A stretch of 64,000 nucleotides of DNA, taken from Methylomonas sp. MK1 (GTDB lineage: Bacteria > Pseudomonadota > Gammaproteobacteria > Methylococcales > Methylomonadaceae). This document shows positions 28,637 through 37,596 of the stretch, piece by piece. The stretch covers positions 2,108,001 to 2,172,000 of the forward strand of contig NZ_AQOV01000001.1 in the NCBI RefSeq assembly GCF_000365425.1. Direction: 5' to 3'. The notes under the pieces are model-generated. The model worked only from the letters and a program-made list of their open reading frames with translations. It did not search any database and had not been told where the DNA came from. The position numbers were made by a program, and so were the translations under genes. Positions within the stretch are counted from its first letter, which is position 1. The number at the start of each line of letters is the position of its first letter.

Positions 28637-30031
28637 TCAGATCACAGGCCACATCCAGCGTATCCAGACCGGTTTCCCCCAGGTCTCTCGCCACTTGTGC
28701 CCTGTGGGTATTAACAGCAGATCGACAAAGGCTCTATCGCCCCTATCTTGTTTAAGGATACGATCACGCACCACCTTGATCGATACCGGCAAATCCCAGG
28801 TCACAAACGGTGCGCCATGGCGTAATGCACCGGGCTTTTTCTCCAATACCGGCAAATAGTGCCAAGGATCACAGATTAACTGATCTCGCCCAAAGCGACG
28901 TTCATGGTCGGCAAGCACTTTACCATTCGCCACCATACAGACGCGATGAGCCGTGAGTCTTACCGATACCACGCGATTGGCCCAGGCTGCCGGGACACTA
29001 TACCGATTGCGATCAATACAGATCAGGCACTGGCTGGATACTCGGCGCATCGATTCCACATAACCCTCGAAGGGCGCCTTGATGGGCAGTAGCACTGGCC
29101 GCTCTTCCGCGAAGCATTCCGCTGTTGAGCGGCTAGTCTGTTCGGGATGCGGTCGTGCCGACAGCTCCTGGCAACGTCTTGCCAGCCAAGCATTCAACTC
29201 GGCAAAGTTGGCACAATGCGGCAGTGGCGTGAATAACCATTCGCGAATATTGCCGACCTGATTTTCGACCTGCCCCTTCTCCCAGCCCGCTTCCGGCGTA
29301 CAGGCTATAGGCTCAAACAAATAGTGATTGGCTAAGGTGAGGAAACGGCGATTAAAGCGCCGCTCCTTGCCAACAAAGATCGCATCCACCACGGTTTTCA
29401 GATTGTCGTACACCATGCGTTTGGGTACGCCGCCGAAGAACGCGAATGCCTGATTATGGGCGTCCAATACCATTTCTTGGGTTTCACGCGGATAAGCAAT
29501 GACAAACATTTGCCGACTGTAGGTCAAACGGAAATGCGCCACCTTGACGATTTGTTCCACGCCGCCAAGCACGGCCGTTTCATGACTCCAGTCGAACTGG
29601 CACGTTTCACCAGGTGGGAAGCATAAAGGCACGAAGGCCTGTTTGGCGATGGGTTTGCCAGAGTGATTTAGCTTCCAGTCTTTGACACGACGCTGCACCG
29701 CCGTGTACCCACCGATATAACCTTCAACCTGCAAACACTCGAATAGCCTTTGAGCGGTACGTCTCTGCTTGCGAGGTAAGCAAGCGTCTTTTGCTAGCCA
29801 GTCATCTAGCAGCTTGAGATAGTCGCCTAGCTTCGGGTGAGGTTGCTCCTTTCGGATTGGATAAACCGGCTCTTCGAGTGTATTGAGGTGCTTACGAATA
29901 GTGGGACGGGACAGCTTGAACAATTTCGCCAAGGCGCTGACGGTGACATTCTCAACAAAATGCAATCGCCTGATTTCGGTTATGACTTCCATTTTTATCA
30001 CTCCAGGTTTCTCCGGCAAAAAGCCGGTCAT
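28637..30031 (-). CDS. istA: IstA transposase, element B copy 2 (frameshifted)
   Basis: 464-residue main frame identical to copy 1, with the DDE core intact. The missing C-terminal tail is found in another frame at 28458-28694. The shared break lies at the GGG of 28700-28702. Confidence 0.85.
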   Translation of the reverse strand: MTGFLPEKPGVIKMEVITEIRRLHFVENVTVSALAKLFKLSRPTIRKHLNTLEEPVYPIRKEQPHPKLGDYLKLLDDWLAKDACLPRKQRRTAQRLFECLQVEGYIGGYTAVQRRVKDWKLNHSGKPIAKQAFVPLCFPPGETCQFDWSHETAVLGGVEQIVKVAHFRLTYSRQMFVIAYPRETQEMVLDAHNQAFAFFGGVPKRMVYDNLKTVVDAIFVGKERRFNRRFLTLANHYLFEPIACTPEAGWEKGQVENQVGNIREWLFTPLPHCANFAELNAWLARRCQELSARPHPEQTSRSTAECFAEERPVLLPIKAPFEGYVESMRRVSSQCLICIDRNRYSVPAAWANRVVSVRLTAHRVCMVANGKVLADHERRFGRDQLICDPWHYLPVLEKKPGALRHGAPFVTWDLPVSIKVVRDRILKQDRGDRAFVDLLLIPTGHKWRETWGKPVWIRWMWPVI

Positions 30032-30105
30032 TGAACAACCTGGGGTGGAAACTTTTCAACGCTCTTTTCCCCAGGAACCTGGAAAGCTTTGCACGCCGTT
30101 TTGCA

Positions 30106-30474
30106 GTCAAAGAGGCTATTGAGCAAGGATTATATGGTGAATACCTGGCTGATCCGATTGAAGGCACTGAATACGGTACAACCACTGCGCAGTTGATTAA
30201 ACGTAAAGGTCATCCTTTTATTCGTTCCTTTGCGCATGGTGGTCGTAACTACAGAATCAATTTTCAAAAGGCATTTAATCTTTCTGTACTCACTGCTAAT
30301 CCCGGTTACGGTAAAACCTTTGCTATGCATCCAAAAGTATGGCAATTGTACAAACAGGGTGAATATGTCTGTTTGGTTGTGCCAACGACAAAACTAATGG
30401 AACAATGCGCGAACGACTTGATGAAGCATAATGCTGGAATTGGCTGTTACCAAAGATGGGTACACATTGTTTAG
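30106..30474 (+). pseudogene. Plasmid/phage primase-helicase fragment beginning at the IS end
   Basis: The frame enters from IS copy 2 and reads GHPFIRSFAHGGRNYRINF, typical of primase or DNA-helicase proteins of phages and plasmids, followed by LTANPGYGKTFAMHPKVW with a Walker A-like P-loop, then VCLVVPTTKLMEQCANDL, and stops at 30472. Catalytic parts before and after are absent, so it cannot function. It is debris of a replication module once carried by the island. Confidence 0.6.
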
Positions 30475-30632
30475 CAGGTGAATATGAAATCAATTAGCAG
30501 CTGATTTTATGCGTTAATTCCATTACGTCTAAAAGAATATATGGTGTAGACAAACTAACATATAGGGATCAGTTGACTAACAAACAGTGGCCCTACCCCC
30601 AGTACATTTTTTCACGTACAGCTACAAATCGA

Positions 30633-30938
30633 TCACATTTTGTCTGAATAAATCGCATCTACTAATCGCTTAAACCAGTTAGGTCGGAATATTACAATCA
30701 GTAGTCCTATAGTACTGGTAACAGGAATCGGTACAACGCTAACAGCCATCAACACGATCAGGACTAAGGCCGTTTTTATTCTAGCAACGGTACTACGCAT
30801 GAGATTACCTCTATCATCTGATTTAGTCGGTAAAATGCCAACAATGGTCATAAACGCTACGATACCAACTAGCCACCAAGCGAGCCCCATAAACGCGCCG
30901 CCCAATATGAACCAGAAGAAGTTGCCGATTGTTCTCAT
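30633..30938 (-). CDS. YccF-like small membrane protein, probably chimeric
   Basis: 101 residues. The start IGNFFWFILGGAFMGLAWWL through FMTIVGI is the first YccF (DUF307) motif, but instead of the usual IPWxxA continuation it goes to a different tail, SVVPIPVTSTIGLLIVIF then RPNWFKRLVDAIY. It has about three hydrophobic segments. The tail is nearly repeated at 37444-37563 on the other strand. The gene is divergent from the lipoprotein gene at 31551. Function of YccF proteins is unknown; this may be a fusion formed by rearrangement. Confidence 0.6.
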   Translation of the reverse strand: MRTIGNFFWFILGGAFMGLAWWLVGIVAFMTIVGILPTKSDDRGNLMRSTVARIKTALVLIVLMAVSVVPIPVTSTIGLLIVIFRPNWFKRLVDAIYSDKM

Positions 30939-31129
30939 GCGTATAGCTCACTAATGTAATAACCGGGGCTTGATCTTACATTGCAATGCGCTATTTTGGG
31001 AGGTATTGACCTTTACTGCCTCGGTACGAGCCGTATACGACAAACCTATTGATGGCGGCATTTGAGCGGAATACAGACATTCCTTCGCAACTAATCAAAG
31101 TCATTAATATTTTTATTGTCCAACGACTT

Positions 31130-31143
31130 AGTACGTTTGTACT
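31130..31143. promoter_or_regulatory. Candidate operator AGTAC-N4-GTACT upstream of the CHAT cassette
   Basis: AGTACGTTTGTACT matches the dyad before the multicopper oxidase in 13 of 14 bases. A related dyad, TAAGTA-AACG-TACTTA, occurs at 43552-43567. Confidence 0.35.
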
Positions 31144-31330
31144 GGTACGAATGTAACGTTGATTAGTGAAACGATTTATTACAAGATAAATTCAGATTTA
31201 GATTTAATTGAATCGGTGTTATCCAATCGTTGTAGTCCGTCGTCCGCAGTGATTAAATGGCGGCGATATGGCTATTAGCGACCATAATTTCTGTTAACAA
31301 AATGATTCACAGGAGGGATAACCCTATACT

Positions 31331-31453
31331 AACAGGCTGTTGATTTTTGCAAAAAACGAATTGTTGCACACTAATTTAGTGTTTTATTTTTAAAGACTGC
31401 GCCATATATTGTGATGAGCTAGCACTAAAAATCAGTTTTTCAACAGACTGCTA
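31331..31453. repeat. Possible MITE-like or IS-derived remnant
   Basis: The segment starts near GGCTGTTGATTTTT and ends near TTTTTCAACAGAC, so its edges are imperfect inverted repeats sharing CTGTTGA, a common IS terminal sequence. The interior (~100 bases) is non-coding. Confidence 0.3.
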
Positions 31454-31550
31454 AACAATCTGTTATTGCTCAAATAAGCCTTAGTTTCGAGGCATACGGA
31501 TACTAAATCAATTACTTTTAGCCAACAGACGAAATTAACTAGGAGAACAA

Positions 31551-32531
31551 ATGTTTAAATCCGTATCAGCTGGAAAACTAAGTAATGAAACCTTTAAAAA
31601 TGGGGTTTCTTTAGTTTTAGTATTGTTTTTAACGGGGTGCTCCAGTATCAGCCTTGATGCTGCCAAGTCGTTAAGTGTAACTGGCAAAAATGTTGCCACT
31701 CAAACGCAAGAAAACATTTTCGTATCTGACAATGAATATCTTCGCGCACGAGATTCAGAGGCATTAATGCATGGCGTTAGCGGGACTGTGGGTTTGGAGA
31801 GCTACAATAATATCCTTGCCCTTTTCAGCAATATACATCAGGAGCTTTTGACGCGCACAGTTGTATTTGAAAAACTTAGTGATGTTTACGATTCATTTGG
31901 TGATCTCGCTGGATTAGAAGCATCAAAGGAAACTCAGGCCGCTTTAGGAAACCTCGGGGGCGCCATTAATGAATACGCCAAAGCAGTAAACAGTAAGCCA
32001 CCTATTTCATCTGATACTACAGCAGTAATATCAGAGATTGGTGGACTCATAGCTGAAGAAATTCAAAAGGCAAAAATTAAAGAGGCGAGCAAGCAAATTC
32101 GAAGTAATCTCGAGGAATTTTTACAACTTCTAGAAACTCCTCTCGTCCGTGAGCAAATGAATGGATTTAAACAGTTTTTAGCGTCTGATAGGAAAACAGC
32201 AATAATCACATTATGGAATGCAGGACTGTATGATCCAACACCTCTCCTCAACGACATAGGTGCGGATGTGGGTCTAACCGCACAAAAGGATGCATCAAAG
32301 CTGTTAGCATCAAGCCCGGTACTTACAGGTGCAATGGGAGAAATAATCGACAAGCGGCTTACGCATAAAAGCGAGTTAATTGAACGTTCATATGATGTCA
32401 GCCTTTCATCAATAAGAAACTTAATTGCTGAGCATAAAAAACTTGAGGAAGGCCAAGAGTTGGATTTAGCTCGTCTGCGAGAAATTGTGTCCAGATTAAA
32501 AGGGATAGCGGCTCTCCTGGCAAAATCCTAA
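31551..32531 (+). CDS. Lipoprotein of unknown function, first gene of the CHAT cassette
   Basis: 326 residues. The N-terminus is a long lipoprotein signal ending VLFLTGC, with Cys30 the predicted lipidated residue, so the mature protein is tethered to a membrane on the outer side. The remainder is mostly alpha-helical and charged, e.g. EEIQKAKIKEASKQIRSN and ELDLARLREIVSRLKG, without a recognised domain. The start has a strong ribosome site (AGGAG, 7 bases ahead). The next gene follows after 51 bases. It could sense envelope damage or stabilise the partner membrane protein; that is inference. Confidence 0.75.
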   Translation: MFKSVSAGKLSNETFKNGVSLVLVLFLTGCSSISLDAAKSLSVTGKNVATQTQENIFVSDNEYLRARDSEALMHGVSGTVGLESYNNILALFSNIHQELLTRTVVFEKLSDVYDSFGDLAGLEASKETQAALGNLGGAINEYAKAVNSKPPISSDTTAVISEIGGLIAEEIQKAKIKEASKQIRSNLEEFLQLLETPLVREQMNGFKQFLASDRKTAIITLWNAGLYDPTPLLNDIGADVGLTAQKDASKLLASSPVLTGAMGEIIDKRLTHKSELIERSYDVSLSSIRNLIAEHKKLEEGQELDLARLREIVSRLKGIAALLAKS

Positions 32532-32582
32532 TTTGCTGAGTTATACCACCATTCAAGTCGCTAAAATATTTGGAGAAAATCG

Positions 32583-32939
32583 ATGACTACAATTTTTCAT
32601 GATGGCAAGTTAACTAGAGACGAAGCTCTCGGAAGTTTACGTCTTGCCGCGCAGCGTGCAACTGAATCATTACCAGCAGCACTCTCTAAGTGTGAGAAAG
32701 AAGAGGAAAAGCATAAGATTATTGGAGATCGAGATATTATAGTTCTAGCTTATCTCAATTCTTTGAATAAATCACTTTTACATACCGGACCTTTGTTTGA
32801 GGAAACAGCCTCAAACCTTGAAAAGGAAGCGGAGATAGTTGGGGAAATGGCAAAGAGTCTTAAAGACACTACTGAGGCAATCAATTTATTTGCTGGACTC
32901 CTACAACTTGCCGCTGCTTTAGCTGTTGCGTTTGCATGA
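32583..32939 (+). CDS. Small helical protein with hydrophobic C-terminal tail, second gene of the CHAT cassette
   Basis: 118 residues, strongly helical, with heptad-like stretches (ETASNLEKEAEIVGEMAKSL) and a hydrophobic end AINLFAGLLQLAAALAVAFA that would make a C-terminal membrane anchor or an oligomerising pore helix. No family recognised. GGAG ribosome site 7-8 bases before the ATG. Its position between a lipoprotein and a caspase-like protease raises the idea of a membrane effector activated by cleavage, but it is far shorter than bacterial gasdermins and shows none of their features that I can see. Confidence 0.7.
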   Translation: MTTIFHDGKLTRDEALGSLRLAAQRATESLPAALSKCEKEEEKHKIIGDRDIIVLAYLNSLNKSLLHTGPLFEETASNLEKEAEIVGEMAKSLKDTTEAINLFAGLLQLAAALAVAFA

Positions 32940-33478
32940 ACAAAGCCCAGGTTTTACGAATTAAAGCCGAAAGTGCTGTGTCATTTATAAAATACACAGC
33001 CTAACAAATGATTAACCTCCGCATATGTATTGAGAAACTTGAACTACATATGTGAAGGTTTCTCATAGCGTTATGAATGAGCAATTACATATTTAACCAG
33101 TCATTCAAAAAGCCGCCTTGACAGACCGGTATTGATCTGCTCTTTGAATTCGCAACTCTCGATAGTTGTCGTTGAGGATTTTTTACCAAGCTAAAGCACT
33201 ACCCGACCAATAGCCGCCGTTCGACTAATTATTACAGATGTCTCCTTACTGACAGAGGTAAGGCAGATAACTTCAGAAACTGAATTAATAGACAATCAGA
33301 TTAAAGACACATTTAAAGCAATTACCATTCCAGGGCTAAATTAGGCTTGAAGTTACTCTTTTGTTTTTCATTGATAGACTGCTATTGCATTTAAAGGGGT
33401 TCTTTTACTAGAACAAAAAACTATCAAGACATACCCCTTTAAAAACTTGAAGTGCTCAGTTCCAATCTGGAGATATTT
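32940..33478. other. Intergenic gap inside the CHAT cassette, no gene; two inverted repeats
   Basis: Some 540 AT-rich bases. Near 33015-33060 CATATGTA and TACATATG, flanked by AACCT and AGGTT, can form a hairpin. TTAAAGGGGT at 33391-33400 is repeated inverted at 33433-33442, just before the CHAT start. These may terminate the upstream pair and control the CHAT gene separately. Confidence 0.45.
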
Positions 33479-35773
33479 ATGAAAGGAATAATAAATGCGA
33501 TCAAAAATGCCTTAAATGCGATCAATGAGCTTCTTAATATGCCCATTGACCAAGTCAACAGAATACATTTAAGAAATCTGTACTTCAGATATGATGTGTT
33601 ATTGAATGAGATCCAAGTCCTAAACTTAGACAGTGAAATGATAAATGTCAATGATGTTGTAGTTGCATTATCCGTCGCAACACAACATCTCGAGAAATCT
33701 AAAATTGATATTCTGGAAATTTCTGATGCTATTAATAAAGCAGAGCATGCGATTCAAGCAGTAAATTTAAGGATTGAATCTACAATATCTTTTTCTAGAG
33801 GTTCTTCTAATCCCGACATAGAAACTTCAATAACCTATAGCGATAATACCCGAACAATAAAACACCACAAGAAGGATGATTTTAGCATTCCCTTTCTGGA
33901 TCATGATCTAAAAGTTGGTCCCCGGCTTAATTTAAATAAACCTAATCATCCAGTTGAAAAATTGACGAAAACAGAAAATGATATTGATCGCATTTCTACT
34001 TTAAATACAAACAACGAAATTGTTAAAACACTTAACTCTTCAGAGGGTCGTTATTTCAATGCTGGGTTCTTCTCTAGCAAATCTGAAAGAGCCATTATTG
34101 CTAAAGATAAACCACTGGTAAGGACAGTAAATAGCTATCAGCTAGGAGTAAATATAGGTCGGTCATGGGGATTAGGTGCGGCGGAAAAGCAATTTCCCGA
34201 TGATATTTTAAGACAGGAATTTAAAAAGAATCCTGTCTTGCAAACATATCTAGTGGTGCGCTCATTCACAGTTAAACTACCCATACCTTTTCAACCTCTA
34301 ATTCTTGCGGAAAAAGGCGACAGCGAATTGTTGTTTTTCCCTATAGAGTTTCCTGGCATAGGTCGTCATGCCATAGAAATTGACATAATTTATCAGGGGA
34401 ATCTGCTCCAATCTCGCCGCGTAGAAGTTTATCTTGTTGAAACAATAGATGAGACACCACCCGAGTCGGCCTGGCCTGTGCAAGATTCTTATTTGACGTT
34501 TACTCGTACCGATGCGTTGGATGCTGAATCTCTAAAGACGATTGCTAAACGACCTAGACAATTAACAATTGTTGCAGAAAAGAGCTTAGATGAGCACTCG
34601 ATTGGTTTGCGTTTTTATACGATAGAAAACACAAAAGAACAGTCTATAGCCTTTGAACAGTCAACTTTATCGGATACAAATTTGGCTACAATTTTGGGCT
34701 ACGTTCGAGCACAACTTGAAGATGTCATGAATTATTATGCTGGTACGATAGGGGGTAATGATGAGCAACTCCGTAAACCTTTGGCTAAACTGGCTAATGC
34801 AGGTTACAGCTTTTATTGTTCACTATTCCCTGGTTTAAGCAATACTATTAATGAGAGACAGGAAATCCTGCTACTTAAAACAAAAATGGTAGCGGGAATG
34901 ATTATTCAAGTTGCCCCCTTATCTAAACAATTAAGTATTCCCTGGGAGTTATTATATGAACGACCTATGATGAGTTTTCATCAAACAAAAACTAAACTTT
35001 GCTCATCCTTCCGCAGCCACGGAAAAAACTGGCAGGATTGCCCTCACCATGATGATCCGTATGTAGTCTGTCCACATGGCTTTTGGGGATTCAGGTACAT
35101 CATTGAGCAATTGCCCTGTCGATTGGAGCGTAGCCAATTGTCGGGATCGACATTGCCCTTGTATATTAAAAATCACATCCCGTTAAATATATATGCTCTC
35201 AGTAATCCGAATTTAAGTAATTGGATCGATCATAAGGAAAGGCTCATGAATCTTGCCAGCTCACAAGAGCTCACCCTAAGGGATTGTGATCAACTAGATG
35301 AAATCTTTGCCGCTATGAAGGAGAAAAAAGTGAATATCTTTTATGTCTATGCTCATGGTGGTAAAGATGTAACAAATAGACCTTGCTTAAAGCTCGCCAC
35401 CGACAATACTTTAATAACAGTAACTGATTTAAATGCCCAAAAAATTAGCTTCAGTCAAAACTCACCATTATTTTTGTTAAACACTTGCGAGTCCGCTGAC
35501 TATACGCCAGATGACTTTGAGAGCTTTATCCAGTTCTTTTGCAGCCGTGGAGCCGCTGGGGTTATTGGCGTTCAATGTGATGTAAAGGAGATATTGGTAA
35601 ATTCAATGATGACTTGTTTCCTTGCTAGTTTCCTTAAACAAGAAACAGCTGGTGAGGCACTGCTGGCTGCTCGAAAATCTTTGATGTTTGCTGACAGGCC
35701 CGATCCCCGGGGGTTAGCTTATAGTTTGTTTGCCGCCGCTGATTTGAAGCTGTCTACACGTGTTATTAATTAA
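33479..35773 (+). CDS. CHAT-domain caspase-like protease with helical N-terminus
   Basis: 764 residues. The C-terminal ~350 residues are a CHAT (caspase HetF-associated) domain: SIPWELLYERPM, a CPHHDDPYVVCPHGFWGFRY segment whose Cys/His could bind zinc, catalytic His626 in YVYAHGGK, catalytic Cys670 in LLNTCESAD, then SRGAAGVIGVQCDV. The N-terminal ~110 residues are helical (possible adaptor region). A middle part around 270-340 is beta-rich (VRSFTVKLPIPFQPLIL). The ATG at 33479 follows GGAG; an upstream GTG at 33452 is less likely. The membrane-protein gene follows after 26 bases. In bacteria CHAT proteases often act in phage defence or programmed death by cutting a partner; the target here is unknown. 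Confidence 0.88.
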   Translation: MKGIINAIKNALNAINELLNMPIDQVNRIHLRNLYFRYDVLLNEIQVLNLDSEMINVNDVVVALSVATQHLEKSKIDILEISDAINKAEHAIQAVNLRIESTISFSRGSSNPDIETSITYSDNTRTIKHHKKDDFSIPFLDHDLKVGPRLNLNKPNHPVEKLTKTENDIDRISTLNTNNEIVKTLNSSEGRYFNAGFFSSKSERAIIAKDKPLVRTVNSYQLGVNIGRSWGLGAAEKQFPDDILRQEFKKNPVLQTYLVVRSFTVKLPIPFQPLILAEKGDSELLFFPIEFPGIGRHAIEIDIIYQGNLLQSRRVEVYLVETIDETPPESAWPVQDSYLTFTRTDALDAESLKTIAKRPRQLTIVAEKSLDEHSIGLRFYTIENTKEQSIAFEQSTLSDTNLATILGYVRAQLEDVMNYYAGTIGGNDEQLRKPLAKLANAGYSFYCSLFPGLSNTINERQEILLLKTKMVAGMIIQVAPLSKQLSIPWELLYERPMMSFHQTKTKLCSSFRSHGKNWQDCPHHDDPYVVCPHGFWGFRYIIEQLPCRLERSQLSGSTLPLYIKNHIPLNIYALSNPNLSNWIDHKERLMNLASSQELTLRDCDQLDEIFAAMKEKKVNIFYVYAHGGKDVTNRPCLKLATDNTLITVTDLNAQKISFSQNSPLFLLNTCESADYTPDDFESFIQFFCSRGAAGVIGVQCDVKEILVNSMMTCFLASFLKQETAGEALLAARKSLMFADRPDPRGLAYSLFAAADLKLSTRVIN

Positions 35774-35799
35774 AAAGCGAATTTAGAGGATGCCTCATT

Positions 35800-37410
35800 A
35801 TGAACAGTTTATTAAAATATTGGTTTTTTTTTATCTTTTTCAGTTCAGTTTCGCTAGCGAGGGCAGAAGAAGAGTTGATTGTAGAGAAAACTGATTATCC
35901 ATTGATAATTAAAGGCATTTTCGATGATAAAACCGCAATTACCCTTAGTGGCACTGTGCGCATCACCCTTAAAGCCGGGGATGTCAATACTAAAATATAT
36001 GCTGTAGGCGACAATTTGATAGATGGCGATGTTACGATTTTCAGGGATAACATCAGCATTCCTGCAATTTCGCTAACCAAGGACCAACCTCAAGATATAA
36101 AGATAACCATCAATAATATTAACCAGATCGGTAATTTTACAGGCAACTTAAGAATTTGGACTCAAAGCGAAGGCTATGATAAAGCATTACTAATTCCAAT
36201 CAAGCTAAATATTGCCGAAAAGATACAAGTGAAACCCTTAAACGAGAATATATCGTACCAAATAACACGATGTGATTGGTCTTTTGATTGTTTTTTAGCC
36301 AAACTTGTTTTGCCAGAGAGTGAAACCGACAATCAATGGCAAGTAGGACTAAATAATCTTACAAAACAAACAGAGGTTAAGGTTACTGAAGCTAATCTAG
36401 CAATTATGAACGACAGTGCGATTCTGCCACCGCAAGTAACCAATCCTAACCAAATACTAACTACTGATTTAAACTCTATCCCTGTTAAATTTGTATCTGA
36501 TTATATACCGCCAAACAGTTATAAAGGACATTTGCGATTTTCGGTAGCTGGATTAGATGATCCTGTTATTATTCAGACAAACTTGAGTGTTCGCGATGGC
36601 CCGTTTTTGGCTTTGGTTACAATTTTAGTTGGTATCTTGGTTGGACGCATGGCGCGTGATATGGAATCGCCCATTGCCCAAAAACAGACGAGTTTACTAC
36701 CTCGTTGGTATAAGCTGCAGTACGATGGATTCTATAAGATTTTTGGTCAATCCGTTCAACAATCCCTCCGAAAAGATTTGCTTGGTGCCAGAGAATCTAT
36801 TGACTCAAGCTACGACACTATAGAAGTAGCATCCAAGCGCTTGGATGAATTAGCTTTCAAAGTTGACTTTTTTCTGGACCTTCAAACTATTGAAGATGAC
36901 CTACCGGATGATTTACAAAAAGATCATTTCATTGAGTTGATTGATAATTGTCGCAAACAAATGTTGGCAGGTAAAATTGAAGACGCAAATAACAGTAAAA
37001 AAGCAATCTTTTTAGAAATTGTTAACTTAAGAAGCGATGGGACTATGGGCATGAGGGAAGATGTTAAGGCTGCAATTGCTAGGATCAGCTCATTTACCGA
37101 TGAATCAATGAGTAATGCAAAGAACGTATTAGACAAAGCAATAAAGTTTCAGAATAGTTTATTGCGTAGGTCGATGGTCGGCTTATCTGGGGCATACGTG
37201 ACCGCTGAGACGCGGTACTGGATATTTCGGCCGTTAATTTCATTGTTGATTCTTGTTTTGCTTATGTTACTCGGTTTACAGACACTCTATGTTAAATCCG
37301 GTTCAACTTTTGGCTCGGGTGGTTTGTATGATTATCTGGGGCTATTTCTGTGGGGTATCTCAGCCGATGTGGCACAGCGGACGTTGTTTAACCTGCCTCA
37401 GAGCAAATGA
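35800..37410 (+). CDS. Membrane protein with exported beta domain and cytoplasmic coiled region, fourth gene of the CHAT cassette
   Basis: 536 residues. A signal peptide (about 1-22) leads to an exported, beta-rich region (about 23-265). A membrane span follows (GPFLALVTILVGILVGRMAR, about 267-285), then a cytoplasmic helical region (~290-470). A strong span (PLISLLILVLLMLLGLQTLY) and a further hydrophobic segment near YLGLFLWGISADV lie at the C-terminus. This is the shape of a transmembrane sensor or receptor that could pass an envelope signal to the cytoplasmic CHAT protease encoded 26 bases upstream. AGAGGA ribosome site. No family recognised. Confidence 0.75.
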   Translation: MNSLLKYWFFFIFFSSVSLARAEEELIVEKTDYPLIIKGIFDDKTAITLSGTVRITLKAGDVNTKIYAVGDNLIDGDVTIFRDNISIPAISLTKDQPQDIKITINNINQIGNFTGNLRIWTQSEGYDKALLIPIKLNIAEKIQVKPLNENISYQITRCDWSFDCFLAKLVLPESETDNQWQVGLNNLTKQTEVKVTEANLAIMNDSAILPPQVTNPNQILTTDLNSIPVKFVSDYIPPNSYKGHLRFSVAGLDDPVIIQTNLSVRDGPFLALVTILVGILVGRMARDMESPIAQKQTSLLPRWYKLQYDGFYKIFGQSVQQSLRKDLLGARESIDSSYDTIEVASKRLDELAFKVDFFLDLQTIEDDLPDDLQKDHFIELIDNCRKQMLAGKIEDANNSKKAIFLEIVNLRSDGTMGMREDVKAAIARISSFTDESMSNAKNVLDKAIKFQNSLLRRSMVGLSGAYVTAETRYWIFRPLISLLILVLLMLLGLQTLYVKSGSTFGSGGLYDYLGLFLWGISADVAQRTLFNLPQSK

Positions 37411-37443
37411 ACAATTGCTTTAAGTAGATTCTTTGCCATTTAA

Positions 37444-37563
37444 TTAGCAATTAGCGTTGTACCGATTCCTGTGACCAGTACCATAGGACTATTGATTGTG
37501 ATATTCCGACCACACTGGTTTAAACATCTGGTTGATACCATTTATGCTGACAAGCAAATGTAA
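37444..37563 (+). pseudogene. Second copy of the YccF-like gene tail
   Basis: The frame reads AISVVPIPVTSTIGLLIVIF, RPHWFKHLVDTIYADK and stops at 37561. Apart from a few changes this repeats the C-terminus of the gene at 30633-30938, in the opposite orientation, and the DNA is visibly alike. No start codon or N-terminal part precedes it. Confidence 0.7.
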
Positions 37564-37596
37564 TGTAGCAACAGTGCTGTTCTAATGATCGTCATA

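Larger units (their letters stand above)
27645..30105 (-). mobile_element. IS21-family element B, copy 2
   Basis: 2461 bp, the same ends and orientation as copy 1. A single base difference was noticed near the right end (GGAAAGC where copy 1 has GGAAAGT, at about 30087). The flanks CAACCGC and GTCAAAG show no target duplication, and different broken genes lie on each side (COG4705-type left, primase/helicase-type right). Confidence 0.93.
30939..31550. other. Intergenic control region upstream of the CHAT cassette; no gene seen
   Basis: About 610 AT-rich bases between divergent genes. They contain the dyad at 31130-31143 and a MITE-like segment at 31331-31453. No coding frame is convincing. 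Confidence 0.4.

Noticed and set aside
27638..30112. Target-site duplication for IS copy 2
   Set aside because: The flanks CAACCGC and GTCAAAG do not match, nor do they pair with those of copy 1.
31551..35773. Bacterial gasdermin next to the CHAT protease
   Set aside because: The neighbouring proteins are a lipoprotein and a 118-residue helical protein; neither has the size or beta-rich pattern of gasdermins.
31551..37410. Type III-E CRISPR (TPR-CHAT) system
   Set aside because: No Cas protein, no repeat array and no TPR region in the CHAT protein are present.
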